Source of the DNA: Lentisphaerota bacterium
GTDB taxonomy: Bacteria > Verrucomicrobiota > Kiritimatiellia > RFP12 > UBA1067
Reading direction: 5' to 3'
Length of the DNA stretch: 11,486 nt
Assembly (NCBI GenBank): GCA_022839525.1
Contig: JALHET010000039.1
Location: 1 to 11,486, forward strand
Below are positions 1-6,950 of the stretch, in pieces. A program made the position numbers and the translations under genes. The notes beneath the pieces were generated by a model. The model was not told where the DNA came from and made no database searches. It worked only from the letters and a program-made list of their open reading frames with translations. Position 1 is the first letter of the stretch, and each line of letters begins with the position of its first letter.

Positions 1-2
1 GG

Positions 3-2303
3 CTGCCGAACGACGACTACGACTTCACGGCGGGCGGCACGAACTACGTGGCGATCGTCAACAACGCAAACACGACGGCGACCCCGACACCGAGCGCCTA
101 CCTCACCTTCTCCAGTGCGAATGCGTTCTCCATCACGCCGCAGACCAATATGTGGGACGGGAAACTTTTCTACTCCACCGACATGACGGCCTGGAAGGCG
201 TTCACCACCGCCGGTGCGGACGCGGAGGCCGATGGTACCGGCCTGTACAAGCTCTACATCTGCGGGACGGACAACACCCGCATGACCGGCCCTGCCACGC
301 TCGGCTGGACGATTAACGCCCCCACGGGGACAGTCGCCTGCTCCGGCAACATCGAGACGCTGCTCGACCACACGACGGTGGCTAACGGCGGGCATCCGGC
401 GATGACTAACGCCTGCTTTGCCAACCTGTTCTACGGTTGCGCGGCGCTGACGAGCGCACCGGACCTGCCGGCCGAGACGCTGACCTCAGACTGCTATGCG
501 TCCATGTTCCAGAACTGCATAGGGCTGACGAACCTGCCGGTGCTGGCGGCGACGGCGCTAGCCGAAAACTGCTACGCATCGATGTTCAAGGACTGCACAG
601 GCATCACGCTGCACGCCGAGGGAACCGCCCCGACATGGGGCATCCCCGCCGACGCGGCGGAGGCCACGGGCTGGAACCAGGAGATGCTCGCAGGCACAGG
701 CGGCACCTTCACTGGCGACCCGGAGATCGGCGTCACGTACTACTATACGGCACCGAAAGGCGTAAAAGTGGTGTTCGACGCCACGGGCGGCGCGTTTGCC
801 GACGGCGCCAGCCTCGTCACGCAGATCTACAAAAACGTCTACGGCGCACTTCCGGTCGCGGCGCGCGACGGCTACACGCTGGTCGGCTGGTTTGACGGCT
901 GCACGAACGGCGCGGCGCAGGCCGCGGCCGGCGAAGTGCTGCTCTACAACGCGACGCACACGCTGCACGCGCGCTGGACAGCCGCCCCCGGCGTCACGCC
1001 TGCCTCGATCTTCGCCTACACCAACAACGCCGACGGCACCATCACCATCACCGGGTTCAAGGATCCGAACCAGCAGGTCGACAAGCTCATCCTGCCCGAC
1101 ATGATCGACGGCCTCATTGTCACGGCCATCGCGCCGAGCGCCTTCGCCTCCTGCACTAACCTTCCAGCCGTCACCATCCCCAACGGCGTCAGGAACATTG
1201 GCAGAAACGCCTTCGGGCTTTGCAGCTCCCTGACTACCGTCACGATTCCCAACACGGTCACCAACATCGGCGAATACGCCTTCACCTTATGCTCCTCCCT
1301 CACGAACACCCCCCTCCCCGAGGGCGTCGCCGCCATCGGCAGGTGCGCGTTCGCCAGATGCCTGTCGCTTTCATCCGTCCATATCCCCGCTAGCGTCGCC
1401 TTCATCGACGAATGGGCCTTCGTCTCCTGCTACGCGCTCACCAGCATCACTGTCGCGGGGAACAACCAGCACTACGCCAGCAGCGACGGTGTGCTCTTCA
1501 ACAAGGGCCTCACCACGCTGGTGATGTGTCCCAGCGGCTATCCCGGCGCCTACTCCATCCCCGCCAGCGTCACCACCATCACCAACAGCGCCTTCACCTC
1601 CTGCACCTCCCTCACTTCTGTTGCCATCCACAATGGCGTAACGTCCATAGGCGCCTCGGTTTTCGAGCATTGCGATTCCCTGACGAGCATTGACGTCGCG
1701 GGGGGAAACCCGAACTACGCCGCCAAGGACGGCGTGCTGTTCAACAAGAACCGCACCACGCTGATTCAATATCCCAACGGTCTCCATGGCGCCTACGCCA
1801 TCCCCGCCGGCGTCACCGCCATCGGTGCCGATGCCTTCAGGCTCAGCATCTTCCTCACGGCCGTCACCATCCCCGCCAGCGTCACCGCCATCGGCGAGGG
1901 CGCCTTCTCCGAATGCCCCTTGCTCACATCCGTCCTTTTCAAAGGCAACGTCCCGACAGACGTCGGTAACGATGTCTTCTACGACACACCCGACGCCACG
2001 GTCTACTACCTCCCCGGCGCCACGGGATGGGGCGACACCTTCTGCGGACGTCCCACCGCCCTCTGGAATGCCGCCTTCAACACGACCGCCCCGCCGCAAA
2101 CCGACGCCTCGGGCGCGTTTGCCTTCAGCCTCACCGGTAACGAGGGCATCCCCGTCTGCATCGAGGCCTGCGACGACCTCACCACCCAGAACTGGATCAT
2201 CCTCACCAACACCACGATGTCCAGCGGCGGCACCTTTGATTTCACCGACCCCGACGCTGCCACCCTCCCCACGCGCTTCTACCGCTTCAACTTCCCGCAG
2301 TAG
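3..2303 (+). CDS. BspA-like leucine-rich-repeat surface protein with InlB-type B-repeat (5' partial)
   Basis: The frame is open from the first base of the window, so the true start and any signal peptide lie upstream; the GTG at 48 is probably internal. Four segments are visible. At about 400-615 are cysteine-containing repeats of the Bacteroides BspA kind (pattern CYxxMFxxCxxLTxxPxLxAxxL). At about 768-980 is an InlB/Listeria-Bacteroides B-repeat (VVFDATGG, GYTLVGWFDG, LHARWT). At about 1110-1990 is a long run of ~23-residue LRR_5 repeats (IPxxVTxIGxxAFxxCxSLTxVxIP), ending in YYLPGATGWG and GRPTALW. The C-terminal ~65 residues have the form ACDDLTTQNWI...FDFTDPDA...RFYRF, resembling short C-terminal domains in secreted Verrucomicrobiota-type proteins. 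A block starting NYxAxxDGVLFNK occurs twice, about 79 codons apart. Such proteins are secreted or surface-anchored and bind host or environmental ligands; the ligand cannot be told from sequence. The function is inferred from family only. Confidence 0.85.
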   Translation: MPNDDYDFTAGGTNYVAIVNNANTTATPTPSAYLTFSSANAFSITPQTNMWDGKLFYSTDMTAWKAFTTAGADAEADGTGLYKLYICGTDNTRMTGPATLGWTINAPTGTVACSGNIETLLDHTTVANGGHPAMTNACFANLFYGCAALTSAPDLPAETLTSDCYASMFQNCIGLTNLPVLAATALAENCYASMFKDCTGITLHAEGTAPTWGIPADAAEATGWNQEMLAGTGGTFTGDPEIGVTYYYTAPKGVKVVFDATGGAFADGASLVTQIYKNVYGALPVAARDGYTLVGWFDGCTNGAAQAAAGEVLLYNATHTLHARWTAAPGVTPASIFAYTNNADGTITITGFKDPNQQVDKLILPDMIDGLIVTAIAPSAFASCTNLPAVTIPNGVRNIGRNAFGLCSSLTTVTIPNTVTNIGEYAFTLCSSLTNTPLPEGVAAIGRCAFARCLSLSSVHIPASVAFIDEWAFVSCYALTSITVAGNNQHYASSDGVLFNKGLTTLVMCPSGYPGAYSIPASVTTITNSAFTSCTSLTSVAIHNGVTSIGASVFEHCDSLTSIDVAGGNPNYAAKDGVLFNKNRTTLIQYPNGLHGAYAIPAGVTAIGADAFRLSIFLTAVTIPASVTAIGEGAFSECPLLTSVLFKGNVPTDVGNDVFYDTPDATVYYLPGATGWGDTFCGRPTALWNAAFNTTAPPQTDASGAFAFSLTGNEGIPVCIEACDDLTTQNWIILTNTTMSSGGTFDFTDPDAATLPTRFYRFNFPQ

Positions 2304-2395
2304 GGGGGAAGGGGAAAAAGCGTCTGCGTTTCATACGGTTTCCGTTCCCGTGTACGTGTACGATAGCCCATGGGAGCAACGGTCTTATTTTTTAC

Positions 2396-2419
2396 GAGGC
2401 GTCCCCGTGTGGGCGCCTC
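2396..2419 (+). other. GC-rich hairpin downstream of the BspA-like gene
   Basis: GAGGCG (2396-2401) pairs with CGCCTC (2414-2419). After a bulged T, CCC (2403-2405) pairs with GGG (2411-2413), giving a 9-bp stem and a 5-base loop (CGTGT). The T-run (TTATTTTTTA, about 2386-2394) lies before the stem on the + strand rather than after it, so this is not a standard Rho-independent terminator on either strand. It could still stabilise the 3' end of the upstream mRNA or act in a Rho-dependent stop. Confidence 0.45.
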
Positions 2420-2532
2420 CTTGACTATCCGCATGGAGTGTGTTTCACTAATCAACCATTCCATCCCCTTCCCAGACCTGTCAGGGGAAAATTTTTCGAC
2501 GCAGTATGTGTCCATGGCACGCTTCGTCTACC

Positions 2533-2539
2533 AAAGGAG
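2533..2539 (+). promoter_or_regulatory. Ribosome binding site of grpE
   Basis: AAAGGAG sits 8 bases before the ATG at 2548. It decides the start: the in-frame ATG at 2506 would add 14 residues unlike any GrpE and has no Shine-Dalgarno sequence. Confidence 0.85.
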
Positions 2540-2547
2540 TTTACGCG

Positions 2548-3213
2548 ATGTTCAGCAAGAGCAAGGAAAAGGCCGGTAAAGCAAAATCCTCATCCCCGCG
2601 CGAAGCGGCCCCGCAGCGGGCTGCCGCTCCGGAAACGGCGGCACCTGAGGTGCTGTCTCACGACGTTGCCGCCACGGTGGCCGAGCCTGCCCCTGAACCG
2701 CCCCAGTCCGCTCCTGAACCGCCTCAGCCGGCACCTGAGGCGCAAGAACTCGAGGCTCTCAAGGACCGATACGCGCGGTTGCTGGCCGATTTCGATAATT
2801 ACCGCAAACGCCAGATACGGGAGCGTGAGGATTTCATCAAACGCGCCAACGAGGAGCTTCTCGGCGACCTGCTTCCCGTGGTGGATCACCTCGAGCTCGC
2901 CCTCGCCAAAACGCCCGACCCTTCCGATCCGTTTGTTGTCGGGGTGCGGTTGGTGTACGATCAGATGATTGCCCTTCTCAACCGGTACGGCTTGACCCCC
3001 ATCGACGCGAAAGGTCAGCCGTTCAATCCCGAGTTTCACGAAGCCCTGTCGCAGATGACGTCACCGACCGTCCCGGTTCATGTCGTCATGGACCAGTTCC
3101 GCCGCGGCTGGCTTTTGTCCGGACGCCTCTTGCGTCCGGCTCAGGTGATCGTCTCTTCCGGATCGCCTGACCCCAAGCAGGCGGAGGCCGAATCCGTCAG
3201 CGTCTCCGATTAA
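2548..3213 (+). CDS. grpE: GrpE, nucleotide-exchange factor of DnaK
   Basis: A 221-residue protein from the ATG at 2548. GrpE is a homodimeric cytoplasmic cochaperone that opens the DnaK nucleotide site, releasing ADP and substrate. The first ~65 residues are a low-complexity Lys/Ser then Pro/Glu/Ala tail with near-repeats of PEPPQ. The long dimer helix starts near residue 67 ([22 protein letters not shown]). The C-terminal beta domain carries the family signatures FNPEFHEAL (159-167), DQFRRGWLL and [10 protein letters not shown] (196-205). Length is normal for the family. dnaJ follows after 76 bases and dnaK is not between them, so the DnaK partner is encoded elsewhere. No heat-shock operator was found upstream. 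Identity is secure; the stress regulation usual for grpE is assumed from the family, not shown by the sequence. Confidence 0.95.
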   Translation: MFSKSKEKAGKAKSSSPREAAPQRAAAPETAAPEVLSHDVAATVAEPAPEPPQSAPEPPQPAPEAQELEALKDRYARLLADFDNYRKRQIREREDFIKRANEELLGDLLPVVDHLELALAKTPDPSDPFVVGVRLVYDQMIALLNRYGLTPIDAKGQPFNPEFHEALSQMTSPTVPVHVVMDQFRRGWLLSGRLLRPAQVIVSSGSPDPKQAEAESVSVSD

Positions 3214-3253
3214 ACCCTTCGCCGGCGGCTCTTGTTTCCGGCCCGTCGGCATT

Positions 3254-3289
3254 CAACATGTAACGGATAACCATCAACGTTCTTTCCCT
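3254..3289 (+). repeat. YAAC heptad leader before dnaJ (no Shine-Dalgarno)
   Basis: Four consecutive 7-base units each begin (C/T)AAC: CAACATG at 3254, TAACGGA at 3261, TAACCAT at 3268, CAACGTT at 3275. The pyrimidine tract CTTTCCCT (3282-3289) then joins directly to the ATG at 3290. There is no purine-rich Shine-Dalgarno sequence. The same phasing occurs before valS (8648-8691). Whether it acts in translation or is a dispersed repeat that landed here is unknown. Confidence 0.55.
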
Positions 3290-4477
3290 ATGGCTAATAA
3301 ACGCGATTACTACGAAGTGCTCGGTGTCGGCAAAAGCGCGACCGCCGATGAGATCAAAAAGGCGTACCGCAAACTCGCCATGCAGCACCACCCTGACCGT
3401 AACCCCAACAGCAAGGAAGCCGCTGAGAAATTCAAGGAGGTCTGCGAAGCCTACGAGGTGCTCAGCGACACGGACAAGCGTCAGCGGTATGACCAGTTCG
3501 GACACGAGGGCATGAAGTCCGCCTTCGGACCCGGCGGGTTCGATTTCAGACGCGATTTCTCCCACATGCAGGACATAGACCTGCAGGACATTCTCGGCAG
3601 TTTCTTCGGCGGCGGGCTCGGCGACATCTTCGGCGGAGGCGGGCAGAGGCGGACCCGTAACCCCAATGCGGCCCAGCGCGGCGATGACCTGCGCTTCGAT
3701 CTGGAGATCGACTTCGAGGAGGCGCTCTTCGGCTCGGAACGCGAAGTGGAGCTTTCTGTCAACGATGCCTGCGAAACGTGCCGCGGCACGGGTGCGGCCT
3801 CGGGGTCTTCCCGCGAGACGTGCCGCCAGTGCGGCGGGCGCGGCATGGTTGTGGTCGGCGGCGGTTTCATCCAGATGCGCCAGACCTGCCCCGTCTGCCG
3901 CGGCGAGGGAAGCATCATCCGCAACCCCTGCAAGAAATGCGGGGGATCCGGACACGTGAAAACCCCGCGCCATATCGCCCTGCGCATCCCCAAGGGCGTC
4001 GAGACCGGTTCCCGCCTGCGGCTCGCGGGAAAAGGCGAGAGCGGTCTGCGCGGCGGCCCCGCCGGCGACCTGTACGTTGTGCTGCATGTGCGCGAGCATG
4101 GGGTGTTCCGGCGGCAGGAGGATGACCTCGCCTGCACGGTGTATGTCTCTCCTGTTCTTGCCGCGCTCGGCGGCGAAGTCGAAGTCCCGACGCCCGACGG
4201 CCACGCCCGCATCAAGCTGCCCGCCGGCACGCCCAACGGTAAAGTCTTCCGGTTGCGCGGCAAAGGCATGGCCAGCCTGAACGGCGGTTGCGGCGATCTG
4301 CATGTCCGCATCGAGACCGAAGTCCCCGCGCGTCTCTCTGCCAAGCAGAAACGGCTGTTCGAAGAGTTCTCCGCGCTTGCCACCCTGGACAATTTCCCTG
4401 AGGCGGCGAAACAAAAAAAGGCCGTCGACACCTTTTTCGCGCGCCGTGACGCTCTGCTCAAACACACGGCCAAGTGA
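3290..4477 (+). CDS. dnaJ: DnaJ (Hsp40) chaperone, type I
   Basis: A 395-residue class I J-protein. It delivers unfolded clients to DnaK and stimulates its ATPase. Domains in order: J-domain (about 5-70, with YYEVLGV and the catalytic HPD at 34-36); a Gly/Phe-rich linker (about 77-128) containing an [13 protein letters not shown] stretch; the zinc domain with all four CxxCxGxG motifs at 161-168 (CETCRGTG), 178-185 (CRQCGGRG), 200-207 (CPVCRGEG) and 214-221 (CKKCGGSG); and the C-terminal substrate-binding beta domains ([30 protein letters not shown]). All metal ligands are intact, so two zinc ions are expected. The start ATG begins [12 protein letters not shown], a typical DnaJ N-terminus. It lacks a Shine-Dalgarno sequence and is preceded by a heptad-phased YAAC leader. 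rsmE follows after 20 bases, indicating co-transcription. Confidence 0.97.
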   Translation: MANKRDYYEVLGVGKSATADEIKKAYRKLAMQHHPDRNPNSKEAAEKFKEVCEAYEVLSDTDKRQRYDQFGHEGMKSAFGPGGFDFRRDFSHMQDIDLQDILGSFFGGGLGDIFGGGGQRRTRNPNAAQRGDDLRFDLEIDFEEALFGSEREVELSVNDACETCRGTGAASGSSRETCRQCGGRGMVVVGGGFIQMRQTCPVCRGEGSIIRNPCKKCGGSGHVKTPRHIALRIPKGVETGSRLRLAGKGESGLRGGPAGDLYVVLHVREHGVFRRQEDDLACTVYVSPVLAALGGEVEVPTPDGHARIKLPAGTPNGKVFRLRGKGMASLNGGCGDLHVRIETEVPARLSAKQKRLFEEFSALATLDNFPEAAKQKKAVDTFFARRDALLKHTAK

Positions 4478-4497
4478 CCGGAGAGAAGGGGGGTGTC

Positions 4498-5232
4498 ATG
4501 CACCGCTGTTTCGTGACGTCAGACGAATTGCTTGCCGGCGCGTGCGCGCTCGGCGGCGATGAGGCGCGCCACCTCCGGACCGTGTTGCGCGTCAAGCCCG
4601 GCGAGCGGGTGACCCTCTTCGACGGACAGGGGCATACGCGCCTGGCCATCATCACCTCCGTTGAGAAGCGCGGCCTTTCGCTGACGGCCGGGGCGCCGCC
4701 GCAGAGCCACCCGCGCCCCGTTTGCGCGCTCACCCTTTTCGCCTGTGTCAGCAAGGGCAAACGCATGGACTGGACCGTCGAAAAGGCGGTTGAACTCGGT
4801 GTCGCGCGCATCGTGCCGGTCATCTCCGACCGTACCGTCGTGCGGCTGGACGCCGCCGAAGGCGACGCCAAAACCGGCCGGTGGCTTCGCGTGGCCGAAG
4901 AGGCTGCCCGCCAGTGCGGTGCAGTCTGGCTTCCCGAAATCGCCGCGCCTGTCGCTTTCAGCGCCAGCCTGCCGCTGCTTGCCGCCTGCGTCCCGGTTTT
5001 CGTGGCCGCCCTGACGCCGGAAGCCCGGCCGTTGCGTGCCGCGCTTGCCGGCCGCGCCGCCCCGCCGCCCCGCGCGGGCTGGTTTGTCGGCCCCGAAGGC
5101 GACTTCACGCCCGCTGAACTTGCCGCGCTGGTCGCCACCGGCGCCGTCCCCGTAAGCCTCGGCTCAAACGTCCTCCGCGCCGAGACCGCCTGCCTCTACG
5201 GCCTCTGCGCCCTCAACTGCGCGTGGCTTTGA
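4498..5232 (+). CDS. rsmE: RsmE, 16S rRNA (uracil1498-N3)-methyltransferase
   Basis: A 244-residue SPOUT-family enzyme that uses S-adenosylmethionine to methylate U1498 of 16S rRNA in the assembled small subunit. The ATG at 4498 gives MHRCFV, the usual RsmE start, and purine-rich GGAGAGAAGGGGGG (4480-4493) lies just upstream. The GTG at 4474 overlaps the dnaJ stop and is a less likely start. A PUA-like RNA-binding part comes first (GDEARHLRTVLRVKPGERVTLFDGQG, about 19-44). The linker region has KGKRMDWTVEKAVELGVARIVPV. The knotted C-terminal SAM site shows GPEGDF (198-203) and LGSNVLRAETA (221-231). Length is typical. The gene lies 20 bases after dnaJ, a linkage seen in many bacteria, so it is probably expressed with the chaperone genes. 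prmA, often found between dnaJ and rsmE, is absent. Confidence 0.95.
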   Translation: MHRCFVTSDELLAGACALGGDEARHLRTVLRVKPGERVTLFDGQGHTRLAIITSVEKRGLSLTAGAPPQSHPRPVCALTLFACVSKGKRMDWTVEKAVELGVARIVPVISDRTVVRLDAAEGDAKTGRWLRVAEEAARQCGAVWLPEIAAPVAFSASLPLLAACVPVFVAALTPEARPLRAALAGRAAPPPRAGWFVGPEGDFTPAELAALVATGAVPVSLGSNVLRAETACLYGLCALNCAWL

Positions 5233-5248
5233 GCCGGCCGGGCAGGAC

Positions 5249-5452
5249 TTACGGCAGCAGCGAGAGCACAATCTGCTTGACCAGCTTCCCGTCGGCGCAG
5301 CCTTTGACCTTCGGCATGAGGAGCTCCATCACCTTGCCCATTTCTTTCTTGCCGGCCGCGCCGCTCTCGGCACGGATGCCATACCAACGTTTCTTCCGCT
5401 CGTGTCCGAAGCGGATCTTATTATCCAATGACTTCCTCCCTGCAAAGGGCAA
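5249..5452 (-). pseudogene. Remnant of a GatB/YqeY-domain protein (C-terminal tail only)
   Basis: On the minus strand, the last ~36 codons read GKKEMGKVMELLMPKVKG followed by CADGKLVKQIV. This is the highly conserved end of YqeY, a ~150-residue protein related to the tRNA-binding tail of the GatB amidotransferase subunit. The preceding ~25-30 residues (containing RKKRWYGIRAE) do not match YqeY, and the rest of the expected N-terminal domain is missing. No ATG starts the frame. A TTG at 5428 is preceded by GGGAGGAAG (5440-5432, minus strand) at suitable spacing and would give 59 residues; a TTG at 5452 would give 67. I therefore favour a decayed or truncated gene, but a translated micro-protein made of the YqeY tail cannot be excluded. 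It is antisense to its neighbours. Confidence 0.6.
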
Positions 5453-5504
5453 ACTCGCGTTTTTACCGTTGAAGCCGTATCCCCATTACCTGTAAGCTAA
5501 CGGC

Positions 5505-6767
5505 ATGAAACACTTTATCCGGTTCGATAGCGTGGGCGGCGCCAGCGGCGACATGATCCTTTCTGCACTGACGGCGTTGGGGGCAGATCTGGCGGCGATC
5601 GGGAAAGCCGTCAACGCCTTTTTCCCCATCCCGCTCCAGTTCCATTCCGAAGCTGCCTGTGCCGCGGGCCTGAACGGGTTGCGGGTCACCGTTCACGCCG
5701 GACACCGCCGCCCCAGCGACGGCGAATGGCTCGATGCCCATGAGACTGCCGGGACGGCGGACAGCCGCGCGGCGCATCACGGCCACGCCGGGCACGCGCA
5801 CGCCCACCGCGGTCTGGCGGAAATCGAACAGCTCCTGTCTCGGGCGCCGGCCGCCGACGCCACGCGCGCGCTGGCGCTCGGCGTGTTCCGCGCGCTCGCA
5901 GAGGCCGAGGCCAAGATCCACGGCAAGACGCCCGAAACCGTCCATTTCCATGAGGTCGGCGCGTGGGACTCCGTGGCCGACATCTTTGGCGCGTGTCTCG
6001 CGCTCGAACAGCTCGGCGTCGCGGGCGTCTCGTGCGGGCCGTTGCCGGCGGGCACCGGCACGATCCATTGCGCCCACGGCGAGATGCCCAATCCCGCGCC
6101 GGCCACGCAGGAACTGCTGGCGGGCATGACGGTCACGCAGACCGATGAGCCGTTCGAGCTGGTGACGCCGACCGGCGCGGCGCTGCTGCGCGTCTGGACC
6201 CGCACGCTCGGACCGGTGCCCCGGGCGACCACGGTTCTGCGTAGCGCCTTCGGTTTCGGAAGCCGCACGCTTCGCGGCCGGCCCAACGTGTTGCGCGCCT
6301 CGCTCCTTGCCGATGCCGGCTCCGGCCCGTCTGCACCGGAGGACGGCCTGCTTGTGCTGGAAGCCAATCTCGACGACTGCAATCCTGAATGGCTGGGGTC
6401 GCTCTCTTCCGAGTTGCTCGGACTGGGGGCGCTCGATGTGTGGGTCACGCCGGCCGCGATGAAGAAAGGCCGCCCCGGCTCGGTGCTGAGCGTGCTGGCG
6501 CGGGACGCTGTGGCGGTGGCGCTGCGCGAACGGATCTTTCGCGCCACGACCACCTTCGGCATCCGCGATTACGCGGTCCGGCGCGAGGCGCTGGCGCGGC
6601 GTTTCGAGACCGCCCATACGCCGTGGGGCGATGTGCCGGTCAAAATCGGTTCGTTGCGCGGGGAAGACATTACGGTCTCGCCGGAACACGATGCGTGCGC
6701 GGCGCTGGCCCGCGAGAACAATGTGACGGTCCGGCAGGTATATGATGCGGCCAAACGGGTGCGTTAA
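5505..6767 (+). CDS. larC: LarC, nickel insertion protein for the nickel-pincer cofactor
   Basis: A 420-residue protein of the LarC (DUF111) family. LarC uses CTP to insert nickel into pyridinium-3,5-bisthiocarboxylic acid mononucleotide, the last step in making the pincer cofactor of lactate racemase and related LarA-type enzymes. Visible marks: FDSVGGASGDM (7-17) at the N-terminus; a His-rich stretch H91-H101 with six histidines in eleven residues, a plausible nickel-handling segment; VHFHEVGAWDSVADI (146-160); the LarC2-type motif EANLDDCNPE (286-295); and ATTTFGIRDY with SPEHDACAALAREN near the end. In Lactobacillus plantarum larC is split into two frames joined by programmed frameshifting; here it is one unbroken frame. 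No larB, larE or larA lies in the window. The ATG has no clear Shine-Dalgarno sequence; TAACGGC abuts it. Confidence 0.93.
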   Translation: MKHFIRFDSVGGASGDMILSALTALGADLAAIGKAVNAFFPIPLQFHSEAACAAGLNGLRVTVHAGHRRPSDGEWLDAHETAGTADSRAAHHGHAGHAHAHRGLAEIEQLLSRAPAADATRALALGVFRALAEAEAKIHGKTPETVHFHEVGAWDSVADIFGACLALEQLGVAGVSCGPLPAGTGTIHCAHGEMPNPAPATQELLAGMTVTQTDEPFELVTPTGAALLRVWTRTLGPVPRATTVLRSAFGFGSRTLRGRPNVLRASLLADAGSGPSAPEDGLLVLEANLDDCNPEWLGSLSSELLGLGALDVWVTPAAMKKGRPGSVLSVLARDAVAVALRERIFRATTTFGIRDYAVRREALARRFETAHTPWGDVPVKIGSLRGEDITVSPEHDACAALARENNVTVRQVYDAAKRVR

Positions 6768-6833
6768 AAAGAGCGGCGTGAAAAGAGGGTGTCTTAGATC
6801 AGCAATTCTCACTTTGGCCTCTTCCCGGACGCC

Positions 6834-6853
6834 GGACGACACGGAGGTCGTCC
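6834..6853 (+). other. Hairpin A of a complementary-loop pair
   Basis: GGACGAC (6834-6840) and GTCGTCC (6847-6853) form a perfect 7-bp stem around the loop ACGGAG (6841-6846). A competing stem, GGAGG (6843-6847) with CCTCC (6853-6857), would exclude it. The loop is the exact reverse complement of the loop of hairpin B. No T-run follows on either strand, so it is not a Rho-independent terminator. Confidence 0.55.
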
Positions 6854-6892
6854 CTCCATCATTGAAAAAAAAGGCCATCGAAAGAGCTGGAG

Positions 6893-6912
6893 GGTTGGGC
6901 TCCGTCCCGACC
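6893..6912 (+). other. Hairpin B of a complementary-loop pair
   Basis: GGTTGGG (6893-6899) pairs with CCCGACC (6906-6912), seven pairs including one T-G, around the loop CTCCGT (6900-6905). The loop is exactly complementary to the ACGGAG loop of hairpin A, so the two could form a six-pair kissing contact. The T-G pair holds in + strand RNA but becomes A-C in the opposite strand, a small hint that the + strand transcript is the folded form. Confidence 0.5.
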
Positions 6913-6932
6913 GAAGAGCTTCGCCCGCGTTA

Positions 6933-6939
6933 GGAGGAG
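6933..6939 (+). promoter_or_regulatory. Ribosome binding site of thiM
   Basis: GGAGGAG lies 11 bases before the GTG at 6951 and 17 before the ATG at 6957. The spacing favours the GTG start, though a start at the ATG would remove only two residues. Confidence 0.7.
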
Positions 6940-6950
6940 AGAAGAAAACA

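Larger units (their letters stand above)
2304..2547. other. Intergenic region between the BspA-like gene and grpE
   Basis: These 244 bases hold no supported gene. A hairpin lies at 2396-2419. TTGACT at 2421 resembles a -35 box, but the hexamer 17 bases on (TTCACT) is a poor -10, so no promoter is called. CCTGTCAGG (about 2477-2485) is a small perfect palindrome around a central T, and a GAAAATTTTTC stretch follows it. I see no CIRCE operator (TTAGCACTC-N9-GAGTGCTAA) and no convincing sigma32-type promoter, although the downstream genes are heat-shock genes. The grpE ribosome binding site ends the region. Confidence 0.6.
6768..6950 (+). promoter_or_regulatory. Leader region of thiM
   Basis: These 183 bases separate larC from thiM. 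They contain two hairpins with complementary loops (6834-6853 and 6893-6912), a possible outer stem (TGGCCT 6815-6820 with AGGCCA 6872-6877, extended by TT 6822-6823 with AA 6869-6870), a run of eight A (6865-6872), and the thiM ribosome binding site. No TPP riboswitch core (CTGAGA, then ACC...TGAACCTGAT...) is recognisable. No clear promoter hexamers were found. Confidence 0.5.

Noticed and set aside
2421..2446. Promoter TTGACT-N17-TTCACT before grpE
   Set aside because: The -35 is good but the -10 matches only three of six bases. Kept as a remark, not a feature.
2304..2547. CIRCE/HrcA operator or sigma32 promoter for grpE
   Set aside because: No TTAGCACTC inverted repeat and no CTTGAA/CCCCAT pair at the right spacing.
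2506..2547. Upstream ATG start for grpE
   Set aside because: No Shine-Dalgarno sequence, and the added 14 residues are atypical. The ATG at 2548 has AAAGGAG at 8 bases.
5463..6878. 471-codon open frame on the minus strand opposite larC
   Set aside because: Shadow of larC with Arg/Gly-rich composition and no motifs. The 422-codon minus frame opposite dnaJ was rejected for the same reason.
6742..6933. 63-codon + strand frame between larC and thiM
   Set aside because: It overlaps the end of larC in another frame and runs through the hairpin region; its composition is explained by the stems. No family match and no ribosome binding site.
6768..6950. TPP riboswitch upstream of thiM
   Set aside because: The conserved core segments (CTGAGA and TGAACCTGAT-like) were looked for and not found.
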